Part shown: piece by piece, positions 16,601 to 27,177 of the stretch | How positions within the stretch are numbered: the first letter of the stretch is position 1 | How the letters are laid out: each line of letters begins with the position of its first letter | Source: Mesaphorura yosii | Lineage: Eukaryota > Arthropoda > Collembola > Poduromorpha > Tullbergiidae | Reading direction: 5' to 3' | Length of the DNA: 64,000 bases | NCBI GenBank assembly: GCA_009869945.1 | Contig: WIXG01000115.1 | Coordinates: forward strand, 141,897 to 205,896 | Translations under genes and position numbers: made by a program | The notes under the pieces: model-generated | Told to the model about the DNA's origin: nothing | Databases searched by the model: none | The model's input: only the letters and a program-made list of their open reading frames with translations

Positions 16601-19600
16601 ATATTGATAATGATATGACAGTCGTTGTGGAATATGTGAGCATTTATTACCAGAGGATGTTGCTTTCTTTCCTCGTACGGAAGGAAAGCAGTCTACGTAG
16701 TATTTCACACTTGAAACGCTGAAGTTGAAGTTCACTGCGAACACGTCCAGTTTCATTCAATTTGCATATTTTTCTTTGAATGAAATGACTGACTGCTCCT
16801 TTTCGAGCTTCAAAAGAAACGATCACTTTGTCTTTACTTTGAAACTCCAGCCTGCGTAGCACCTTTTCAAGGCTAACTTTGAATTTATAATTGAATCAAA
16901 TGAAACACAGCAATGTGCAATAAATTCTACCATTTTCACGTTTTGTTTTGCATTTCAGACACTGCAAAAGACAATCAAGAAAGAAAGCGGACGTGGAATG
17001 ATGGTGATGTTTTATGCTCCTTGGTGTGGGTTCTGCAAGAAGATGAAGCCAGACTATGCCGCGCTAGCAGAAGAACTAGGAGAGGAGGGAGTCATTGCAG
17101 CCATGGATGTTAACCGCCCCGAAAATAATGCTGTCCGACAAAAGTACAATATCACAGGATTCCCAACATTATTGTATTTCAGGTAACTTAACTCATGCAG
17201 TGGTAACAGTTAAATTAATCAAAGAAATCGAAAAACTTTGTGTAAAATAGGAATGAATTTAAAGACAAGAAAGTAATTAACCTATATAATGTTTTTCATA
17301 AGGCCTGGTTTCAACGTCAGCCTTCAGTCTTTCTGTGTGCCTTTGTCGCTGTTAAGGCAGTGCTTTACTTTTCTTGTTCCCTATCACCTTCACCTTCGGT
17401 TGGCTGAGCCAAGTCGGACACACTTCCGCAAGTGCTCGCATCGAACGTTATGGATAACCTTGATCGGTAGTTTTCCAGCTCAATGCGATAAGCGTCGCAA
17501 ATCATGTTCACGATCGCTGTGCGGTCTTCCTTGCAAGAGTCAGTGCGCACCTTTCCAGTCGGATCGCCAATTTTTTTTCTAAATATGTAGATGAATTACA
17601 ATAACTATGGACGTTCTAACCACCTATCAGGTACTGAATTGTCTCGACTTACGATGGTGCTGCTTGACAGTCTGCTGCAGCCATAGCCAATTTCTCAACT
17701 CCAGAAAACAATTCTGGGCAGTTGCAAACGTAGCGGTTGTCATTTCCGACACCCGCCACGCGATCCAAGAAGCGCAAATGAATTTGCAGTGCGTCGTCCA
17801 TTTTCATCATTAGGAAGCGGTAATTCTTGGCCATTTCCTCAAAATGACGCAGATATTTCTTCACATCGTTCATAGTTTCTTCCGTGTTCTGGCGAACTGC
17901 TTCGTTCTTGTGATCAATGGCATTCGGACCTGATACTCAAGCCATTCAAGTTGAAGTGGGCTCGAGTCCATTAAAATGGGGCGAACTTACTTTTAATAGC
18001 AGCGTTCAAATCATCAAGTGCTGCATCGTAAAGGTTCCGAGCCCTTTGCTTGTACACGATGTCTCGTGAATCTTGAAAATTGCAGTGGCGCTCCAGCTTC
18101 ATGGCCAGTTGAATGTTTCTGTGAGCCATCTGAAAGTAGGCATCATGAAAGTATTTCTTCATATTTGAAATGCCAACGGTTAAGCCAGGAAACCGAAATC
18201 CATTATATCACGATATTTTAAAGTTAAAAGTGACTAACCGCTTTGAGAAAGCATGGATCGGTTGCACGTTGGTACATTTTAAAATTTCTTCCGAGATAAG
18301 TCTTCAAGCAGAAAGGTGCGATACAAATGCAAATGGTACAAATCCCAGACTAATGAGACTTGAACTGTGAAATCAGAATCGAGTTAAGCTGATTACAAGT
18401 TGTGATACGACCTCACCACTGCGAAATATAAAATGCAAGTGAACTTGTAACTGTTGATTGTTACTAGCGTTGAAAAATATTATGCCCGTTCAATTTCATC
18501 GAGAAAATCAAAAGTATCAACCATGACATTCGCGAAATCACCAGCCTCTTCCTTGCCATAAAAATATTATTATGAAAACAGTTTTATGTCAGATCACCAG
18601 CCGTCGATGTTTCGCCCTAAATACATTAATGAAAGACGGAATCCAATTACAAAGAATTTTATGTTCTCTTCAATTTGCATTTCGTTTCGGGGCTGCTTCA
18701 TTGTTCTAGAAGGTTTGCCACAAGCTGACTGTTGACTTGCAGGTGGCTCGGTTCTTACGTCAGCGAATATCCGCTTGCGGAAAAGTTTAAAGGGCTGCTG
18801 ACCTTCCGAATGGGTAGATTCCAGTGGCTTCAATTCATTTGATTATTGACTACCTCCTGAAACTGTTGAGACTGAAATTATGTGGATGAAAAGTATGGCT
18901 TTAATGTTATGAAGGGAATATTGCTGCCAATTGTAAAGGGGCAAGCCCAGATTCTAGAAACCACCGCCTACGCTTCACTTATTGAGTTACGTTACACGTG
19001 GATCGTGCAGAAACAATAAACGTATTTTGCTTGACTAATTCAGAACTTGTTGAGTAGGATTTCAGATCCGTCAGTCCGCCATGCATTCTCATTAATTAGA
19101 CGACAATGACTTTTGTTTTGCTTGAACTTTGTGCTACGCTTTCCTAGCATCCTCCATTTATAAATAGTTTATAATATACATAATTGTTTGAATTTTAAGC
19201 TCGGACTTTTACTTCTCTGGCTTTCACCAGACTCTATACTTGTGTATTCTAGTGAGGCACTTCATTCATTTGGAGCGTGAATAAGTCGTTCCATTCCAAT
19301 TTAGATCATTTTGTGCTGATTGGTATTTGGTCTTTGAAATGTGTACAGAAATGGCGCATTGAAGTCTCATTACGAAGGCGAGAATAACAAGGCTGCGTTG
19401 CTGGCGTTCATGCGAAATCCTGACGCACCTCCCGTCGAGAAGCCGAAGGAAATTGACTGGGCGGACGAGCCGGACAGCAAGGACGTGGTTCATCTGACTT
19501 CGGGAACTTTCCACTCGACATTGAAAGTAAGTTGGCAAGACGGCCATAGGCGGCGAGCCTCGTGTGTGTGTACATGTCGTATGTAGCAAAGTTTTCCTAG

Positions 19601-22600
19601 AAGGGACACGATAAACCAAACATTTTTATTACTATTGCTGAAGTAAATTACAACTAATTGCATTTAATTTTTAGCAACATAAGTCTGCGCTCGTGATGTT
19701 CTATGCACCATGTAAGTCGTGTACTTGTGGTCTGGCCTGAATGTCTGAATTCCAGGCCGAACCGGTTATGCTTTGATATCCGACGTTTTATTTCTGTAAT
19801 TTGGAATATTATAGGGTGTGGACACTGCAAGCGAATGAAGCCAACCTACGCTTCAGCTGCGACCAGATTGAAAACGCTGGAGGTAAGAGCACGGCTGTAA
19901 AAGCCATGACGTACAACACACGAATGCACTCAATATGGAGAAATATGCTCTCATTCAAGTGCATTTCTGCGATAAATTAGTTTTTTGCAATTTTTACGAT
20001 TTGTTTCATAAAATCGAGAAAGATTGGGATTGAGGTTATGAGGATGACTCATGACTCATGACGTGGTAACTTTGATGATGATTAAAGACATTTGTGACCA
20101 TGAAACCATGATTTACGATTTACGCCCTTCGTTCCAGATTGACGGCATTTTGGCGGCCGTGGACGCTACGAAAGAGCCCAGCATCGCAAAGGAGTTCAGC
20201 ATAAATGGCTATCCCACCGTGAAACACTTCAAGGACGGTGAATTTAACTTTGATGTGAACCTCAGAGAAGAGGAACCGATTATCGAGTTCATGAAGAATC
20301 CCACCGAACCGCCTCCGCCACCACCACCTGAAAAATCCTGGAGTGAGGAAGAATCGGCCGTTGTTCATTTGGATGAAGAGAATTTCAAATCCATACTAAA
20401 ACGAAAGAAGCACGCTCTGGTCATGTTCTATGCACCATGTAAGCTAAACGCAATTCATTTCTACTAATTGTATGAGGTAGCCTTTGATGTGCTAATGGAA
20501 ATTATGCAACAATTAATTTAATAATCGTATTCACTTCAAAATGTCGTGTCGTGAAAGTTTGTTTCGGTACACTTTCCTGCTAAAACTTTATTCGGTGGCC
20601 GCATGCTTTGGGAAATTATAACACATTGCTTAACGTTTACTCTTTACCCTCTCTCTACCACACATTAAATGAATATCACCAAAGCTAAAGCTTGTCTTGT
20701 TTATGAAGTTATCTGACTTCTGCGTTCAATTCTCCCCATTTGGCACGGCTTTGTTTCACGGCTAAAATTAGCTTCTAATAAAATGCCACGACGAGTAGTT
20801 TAGCTGAGCGCGGCTGGCTTCAGCTTAATGAATGAGTAACTGAGAATGAGATCGCAATATCGCAATCGTGCATCACGACGCGGCACGACAGGTGATGCCG
20901 ATGCCGACTAATGATTAATCCTACTCTCAGCTAAGCGCTAACTTGTGCCTTATCATTATTGCCATTGCAGGGTGTGGTCACTGTAAACAAACGAAACCCG
21001 AGTTCACAGCTGCCGCGGAAGAGTTGAAGGACGATCCGAAAATTCTCTTCGGGGCTGTCGACTGTACGGCGCCAAATAATGAGAAGCTCTGTTCCAAGTA
21101 TAATGTCCAAGGATTTCCAACAATCAAGCATTTCTACTATTATGACAAAGAGGAGCCGACCACGTACGACGGTGGCAGAACGGTAAGGAAAGAAAGTGAC
21201 TTCCGACGTGTGCCAATGTCAGGCTTCGGAATTTTATGGCGTGTGTCTCCTCAGCAACTAAATTAAGGCGCACGATTTATTGCCGAATTCCTCGAATTAC
21301 GAACAGCATCGAGTTATTTGGGACAATGTATAGGAATTTTTATTAGTTTTGGTCCGCGGCCGCCTTGTATGTGTAAACCTTCCTTCAGTTTGAACTTTGG
21401 TCAAAGTTGCACTTACGTTTGTTCCTTTCTCGTTAAATTTATCTCCATCTTCAAATTCAATCACTCCGGACCTGACGCCATGCTTCCTTTCGGTATGCTC
21501 ATCCGTTTCTTCGGAATCTTCGTAAGTTTCACTTCCCACTGACGCAATCTTATTTTGACTTTCCATCCGTGAGAGGTTACATCACGAAGGCGGTCTGTTT
21601 AATGGATTAACGAAATAAAGGTTTATTAGGGCGCACTGTGTAGGTTTTAGTTGCAGGTTGCTTTCCCGAATTTTCCAAAAGATTTCAGTAGCCAGTAGCG
21701 AGCAACCTGGCAGCGCGGTTGGTCTACTAGAACGGTACCTCAGTTAAGGTTAGTTTATGGTTCACTATTACTTTAATAATGATATTACGAACTACGACAG
21801 GGTACGACCACCAGTGAAAGAATTGGCTTTGATGCCTAACAAGATTAGTCCAAATTGAAATGAAAAGCAGGACTATTGGTCCTTTACTCTGACGATGCTC
21901 TGGAATACGACATTGGCATTCTTCGGACTGTCATTTCAAGTTTATTTCAATTCAACCTGCGAAGCGCAGTAGTTTTCGTAGAAAGGGGAAGATTTTATTA
22001 GATCAGGCTTTGAGATATTTGAGAAGTGGAAGCAGAAACTGAAGGTCATCTTCATCAAATATTCATTACTGGGAAAAGCCATCTTGAGTCTTTCATTCTG
22101 ATCCTATTAGTCCTTGGGTCAACATATCCATTAAGAAAATATCACTGCACTACTGCGTTCTAAAAAGGGCTCAAATTCATTTAGCGAGAGAACTTATGGC
22201 AGAAGTTTATTAGAGAGCGCGCGTGCCAGTTGGGTGAGTTCCTAAGGGCAATGCTCACGCGTCGCTAATTATTTTGTCCTATTTAGACAACTAAACATAA
22301 TACTAATTGAACGTAACATAACATAACATGATGTTGACAATAATTTCCCACAGATTTCCGAGCTAATTTGAGCGATTTAACATTTCGTTTTCTTTCATGC
22401 TATTTTTGGAACTCGGCGACCCGTCAATACTTCGTGACTCTACTTGGATTGTAAACAACGCAAATCTCTTTCTCTTGGTCGTGCTCGGGCACGAAATGCG
22501 GCTGTTCAAACGCAAACCGAGCAGAAGCAAGACCTGAGCAATGAAGTCACTACAAACCCAAGCGAAAGTGGTCGACGTATGTATACTGATTGGGATGGTC

Positions 22601-23130
22601 TTCCAGGATCAGAGCACATTCACAAGCTGACCGATGAGAACTTGACCGAATTTCTCAAGTCCAGAGAAGCTGTTCTGCTCATGTTTTATGCTCCATGTAA
22701 GTAAACTTGGCTTAATATCAGATGACATGACATGTTACTTGTGACCATCTCAAAATTATGTGCCCGGGCTATTTTTTCAGGGTGTGGACACTGCAAGGCT
22801 ATGAAGCCAGATTTCGCTCGAGCAGCCGCTTCCTTGGCTCACGATGAATCGTCTGGAGTTTTGGCTGCAATTGACTGCGTTCAGTATCCTCGAGTGAGTG
22901 ATTGCTTCACGTCATGCCTTTCTGATTAGTACTGACTAGTCTTCGGTGTCGCTACTTATCCGCCTACTGCCTTTCCTTTGCAGGTCATGGAACGCCATCA
23001 GATTCAAGGCTATCCTACCATCAAGTATTACCGTCATGGAACATTCGTCGGTGAATACAGTCGTCAGCGTCGCGCCGGAGATTTCATCGCTTTCATGCAA
23101 CGCCTGCCAAAAACACGTGATGAACTTTAA
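10601..23130 (+). CDS. Pdia5: PDIA5-like protein disulfide isomerase, four CxxC modules, ER retained
   Basis: Thiol-disulfide oxidoreductase of the endoplasmic reticulum. Clear exons are 10601-10980, 12041-12248, 16959-17182, 19349-19526, 19675-19711, 19815-19882, 20138-20438, 20971-21182, a poorly bounded exon ending at 22696, then 22781-22893 and 22984-23130. Exons 1-2 encode a hydrophobic leader (MIIILLLSALCITQF) and a thioredoxin-fold domain without CxxC. Four active modules follow: one APWCGFC and three APWCGHC. Each has the downstream cis-Pro segment (TGFPT, NGYPT, QGFPT, QGYPT). The protein ends in RDEL, a KDEL-type retrieval signal. Three introns split the Trp codon of APW-CGHC as T|GG. 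The 5' edge of the exon ending at 22696 is unresolved: phase-0 acceptors before 22519 or 22522 fit the frame but lack a good pyrimidine tract. An upstream in-frame ATG may extend the start. Vertebrate PDIA5 lacks the last module. Confidence 0.93.
14623..14914 (-). CDS. Small nested protein with CC-x-C and CaaX-type C-terminus (60 aa)
   Basis: Two exons (14852-14914 and 14623-14742) on the strand opposite the PDI gene, inside its second intron. The splice is clean (AAC|GTAAGT to CAG|GGC, phase 0) and the start has a strong context (A at -3, G at +4). The 60-aa product is Thr/Ser/Lys-rich. It ends GKKGCCGGKCTIM, where CTIM fits a farnesylation-type CaaX box preceded by two more cysteines that could be palmitoylated and a basic stretch. 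I see no signal peptide or membrane segment, so a small lipid-anchored cytosolic protein is the natural inference. No family recognised. Alternatives are a chance spliced frame or an exon of a larger gene. Confidence 0.55.
17365..18277 (-). CDS. Nested antisense gene, 222-aa protein of unknown function
   Basis: Four exons (18239-18277, 17991-18129, 17653-17929, 17365-17578) lie antisense within the PDI intron between 17183 and 19348. Frame is kept through three GT-AG junctions (phases 0, 1 and 2) from an ATG to a stop, which is hard to get by chance. The protein starts MYQRATDPCFLKA and is charged and probably helical in its first 120 residues (QRARNLYDAALDDLNAA, then MNDVKKYLRHFEEMAKNYR). 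It has six cysteines spread through it and an acidic tail (EGEGDREQEK). No signal peptide or membrane segment. I do not recognise a family; a coiled-coil or helical-bundle protein is the most that can be said. Confidence 0.62.
18480..18701 (-). CDS. Possible nested 40-aa acidic protein
   Basis: Two short exons (18651-18701, 18480-18551) join in phase 0 across a 99-bp GT-AG interval and give 40 residues ending in a very acidic segment (DTFDFLDEIERA). The ATG has A at -3. It lies about 200 bp upstream of the 222-aa nested gene on the same strand and could be an upstream exon set of it or of an unseen gene. The donor (GTAATT) is ordinary and the acceptor tract weak. Short length makes this weak. 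Confidence 0.28.
20045..20066 (+). promoter_or_regulatory. Tandem AP-1-type sites followed by UPRE-like TGACGTGG
   Basis: Two abutting TGACTCA heptamers (20045-20051, 20052-20058) run directly into TGACGTGG (20059-20066). TGACTCA is the AP-1/TRE consensus and TGACGTGG the unfolded-protein-response element bound by ATF6/XBP1-type bZIP factors. The site is in intron 6 of the PDI gene, a class of gene often induced by ER stress. Function is inferred only. Confidence 0.35.
21234..21566 (-). CDS. Possible nested 57-aa acidic/polar protein
   Basis: A 50-codon first exon (21417-21566) starts with ATG and is rich in Glu, Asp, Thr and Lys. It ends at AAC|GTAAGT. A short second exon (21234-21257) after a TTTAG acceptor adds LLRRHTP and a stop. 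It is antisense to, and inside, intron 8 of the PDI gene. No family recognised. The composition looks protein-like, but the evidence is one open frame and one splice pair. Confidence 0.33.
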
Positions 23131-23332
23131 CCGTCCAGCCTTCAACTTCTGACCTGGCCGCAGGACATACTTAATTTCTTCCATACTAACCTCAAACCGC
23201 TTTTAACAAAATTTTATAGATCTTATGTGCTTTTCTACTTTTATAATAACGAGCTAACTCGCTATGCGAGTGCCCCATATTTCAACATGGTACTAAAATT
23301 GTAATACTCGCAAATGAGTGAAATGAGGGATT

Positions 23333-23338
23333 AATAAA
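23333..23338 (+). terminator. Poly(A) signal of the PDIA5-like gene
   Basis: AATAAA about 200 bp after the RDEL-stop exon. Confidence 0.5.
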
Positions 23339-25173
23339 CGAAATGGCAAACATTATCAATTTCGTATTCTGCAGAATGCCATTGATTCTCAAGCATAACA
23401 ACCTGTGGGACGTGGGAAAGGAAAACAACCAGTTGCTCGTTGTTCTTGAGCCGCACCGCGCCACGGAGGTGAACGCAGCGCAGTGAAGTACGAAAACTCA
23501 CGCGAGGCCAAGCTGTTGCTTGACGTTTTGTACGAGTCTCCGGGGAAAGTTCTCCACGAAAAGAGAAAGATTACAGCTACGGTTACGGCCTTCCTGTCAT
23601 TCATTCCATTCCATGCACTCGTAATACTCGTACGCGCTCGGTGTTCTTTCCCGGTCTTGCTTCTTGCGCAACCAACAGTAGTAATACTAGTAATCTAATC
23701 CAGACTAATTGCTGTAAAATGTCAATCCCGCAAAGCGAAAAGACCATGCCATCAATTCACTAAAGGAAATGATACCACCGAGACTTTACTTAATGACATT
23801 TAATGAGAGGGAAGACAACTGCCACTCGCTGCCACCGTGAAATGGCGTTGATACGTGTACTTTGAGACAAATGACAATGACTACGAAGCTGGTTTAACTT
23901 TCTCTATATGTGGAAGGATAGCATGAGCAATGAACAGCCTTCAAAATGGAAAAAAGTCGCGAATCAACACAAGCAACGTAAGAGATCTGCATAATGAAGT
24001 ATTTTGGTTTTAACCATGATTCGAATGAATTATCGACCTTCAACTTTTGTTTACTGAATAATCTCGTGATTTCTGACGAACCAGTCATTTGAGTCATGTC
24101 TGGCGAAGCAATTATGTAAGCATTAATTTGTCCATCACGATTCAGAATTCACTATTTTAATGATGCAATAACCGATTCAGTTTCACGTTTCATGGTTTTC
24201 TGCCGTACCGCAATAAGTTGGCAGTGTAAATTCTTTCGGATATTCGGATTCGATATCATGATCGCAATTCTTCACACGCAGGCGGACAGCAATCAGCAGA
24301 CACACAGTAAACTCGACTGCCGTTAATGTGCAACATGATAACAACAAAATAATTTGGGTTGATTTATTCAAATATGAATTATTACATTTTTTCATGAAAC
24401 AAAGCGTGTACGTGTATTGTAAATGTAGGAAATGATTGTGTGTGGTTGTGGTGTTCTGTTCGTGGTTCTCGTCATTTACATTCTATATGCACATGCCTTG
24501 TGTATTGTATTTTGTAGATCAGTTTATGACTTTGTGGTCTATAAATATTTAATATTCCTGAATATAATCTTGACTAGGATAGGTGGGAATGGAATCGGGA
24601 ACTAGAAAGCTATAAATGCTCAATCTAAATAACATGCATGCTATATCACATATTACAACCTCATTCGTCCATTTTTAGTACCAACGGGCCAGAGTCAGAA
24701 AGATTTGAAATCACAGCTGAACAAGTTAGAACTTTCAAAATGAATAATTGTGGCCGGTCATATTACATGCACAGAGCATTCCGCAAGATTCCAGGGTTGC
24801 AGAAGGACAGAAAGCGAAGTAAGAAACAGATTCTTGAACTTAAACAGTTGCCTTCATGACTCTAAAATATCACCAACTCACCTAATACTTAAAGCATTAA
24901 CAACATTAACACTATGCCAGAAAATCCAGTTCTACTTACACTTGTGCATGAAACGGAAGCGTGATGGTGGAAGGTGACGCATAAAATTAGTCAAGTTCTG
25001 ACGGCATTCATTCAGGAACAAAAATAGCCTACACAGCAATAAAGATAGCTTATCAATTCTTGATTCATAGAACCAATTCCAACGGTCAGGTATTTTGTTA
25101 CAGCTATGATGTAATTATTGAGACTAGAATTTAGCACTGTCCATCGTTCAGCTCAGCAACTCAGCGCCCGTTT
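23339..25173. other. Intergenic, nothing recognised
   Basis: AT-rich sequence between the 3' ends of the PDI gene (+) and the sNPF gene (-). Open frames are short and unconvincing. Confidence 0.5.
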
Positions 25174-27177
25174 CTACTCAGCACCCTGAAATGGAAGAAT
25201 GACTTAGAATAGAATTTCTATTAGACTCGGGAGCATATCGTACCTTGTTGAGCCCGCCGGCTTGGCTGCTCATCGACGCCTCAGCCATTTTCGGTTCAAA
25301 GAAACGCTGTGGTTGAAACTGCATGCTGACTGGCTCGGGCTGATCTTGAAACTGGCCCATATCTGCCTCCGCACTTCGTTTGCCAAATCTTAGCCTTAGA
25401 GTATTCGACCGCTGGGATTTCCTCATCATCTGATGGTTGGGGTTTGTCCGGTACATGTACGCACGGGGAACCATCGGTGCTGTTAGACCGCCTTGTCGTT
25501 CTAATTCTGCTAGAATTTCTCGCATGCCTGCGGAGAAAAAGGACAAGGGAATGTGTTACTCGGTTTTATCATGAGCCTATGAAGCCAATTCGCAGTATCC
25601 GATTTTAATTTTACAACAAGAAGGCGACATATTTCTAATTATCTTAGTGCTTAAAGCTTGACGAGCCTCAGCTTTGGGTCAATGGTATTAATTTTCGTAA
25701 GTGCATTGCGAGGTGTATATTTTGACACGATGGCGATGATGGCTGCATTCGAGTAAATTCTTTCTCAGATGAAAGGTTCAGAAGTCATAATCTCATGATG
25801 CTGATGGAGAACTGGAACGACAAAGAAGTCAAAGACAGCGAATTTCGTAAAGAAGAAAAGAAAACGAGGAAGCAGAAAAATAATTACGAAGAAAGTAAAA
25901 AATGACAGGTTATGCTTGACAGACATTTTAATGCATGGTGCATGTAATTTTGACATTAAGACAAGTGCCAACGAAGTGAAACGCAAAAGGCACTGACAAC
26001 GTCAACGAATCTATTATCTGAACGATCTAAATGACAAATTAAAAATTCAAAGTTGTGGCCGCATATCCTACGTGATCCCATTTCATTATGTTAATGAGGT
26101 AGTCGGGTTTAAAGCGATATTTCACTGTGCGCGTGTGCTACGAGCCGCTGAAACGCGATACTCACTTTTCACTAATATATTATTGAATTTCGTCAGAGGC
26201 GGCCGTAAACGTTGCGGTGCGACACACCCTTTGATCGATGACGACAATACTTGTCAAATCTAATCTCGATCCGTCTTAAACAAAGACAAAACGCTCTTCC
26301 TTTCTGCTGTTTTCTGATGGTCGTCGTAGTATGCTTCCTAAATGCCAAGCGACGTGGGTGTCTTGTGACTAGTACAAAATCGGTCGAACAAACTTAAATT
26401 GGGTGCAATTACAACTATACAATGCGATAATTGTATGTTGTAATTTCAATTTCCAATGCAGTGCATGCCAATTTACATCTTAACGGTACCGTCTCTTTGC
26501 TCGAAACTGCACATTACGTCAATTCAGCACAGGAATTGCTGTCGTCGTTTCCAGAAAACTGTGCGACAAGTCTATTAAGGTTAAGGAATATTGACCTACA
26601 CGTGGAAATGCCTTGCGAAATGCGAAATACGTTGACCATACTTTACTTTCTTTGCTCTGCTCTATTTTGCTTAGTTGAACTTAGCATGTTGTGCCCGGTT
26701 TTCCTGTGTACTTTTCTATTTATAATTAAGATTGAACTAGATTGAGTTTACATTTTGAAATAATGCAAGCGAAAGCGTCAACTGCGATGTTTACTCGTTC
26801 GCTACTCGCTTTCTTATTTTTTGTCGTCATTCGACGATACTGAGACTCCTTTTTCCATGTATCATATTAGAAATTGTTTATGCAACTTGCAATTACGTCC
26901 ACTTAGCCTGGGGGAATTTGAGACGTATGCGATGCAATGCATCAATATTTCCATATACGCTTTGCGCTGAGCGAATAGAGAAAGTTTCGGGAAAAGCCTT
27001 CGCCTTAGCCTGAACTCGACCCGTAACTATAATTTTAGATGCAAATGAAAGCTGACCTTGGTCATGTTGCTCGTAATCTTCTGGCACCGGGTAGGCGACG
27101 GTGAGCTGACAGACAACCAAAATTACGCACGAAAAGCACACAATTGCCTGCACTGACAAAGATGATTTCCACTCCAT
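25174..27177 (-). CDS. sNPF: Short neuropeptide F precursor
   Basis: Prepropeptide for an amidated arthropod neuropeptide that acts through a G-protein-coupled receptor and modulates feeding and growth in insects. Three exons (27057-27177, 25244-25527, 25174-25185) give 138 aa. Residues 1-28 are a signal peptide with a hydrophobic core (AIVCFSCVILVVC). The bioactive peptide is residues 78-88, SQRSNTLRLRF, flanked by RK (76-77) and GKR (89-91), so Gly89 donates the C-terminal amide. This matches the insect sNPF core RSxxLRLRF-amide. Only one peptide copy is seen, whereas Drosophila has four. The last exon adds just Gly-Ala-Glu and a stop; reading through that donor would instead give a longer tail. 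Intron 1 is about 1.5 kb. Confidence 0.93.

Noticed and set aside
22310-22330. Short taaca repeat run in the PDI intron
   Set aside because: Only about three copies; too short to be informative.
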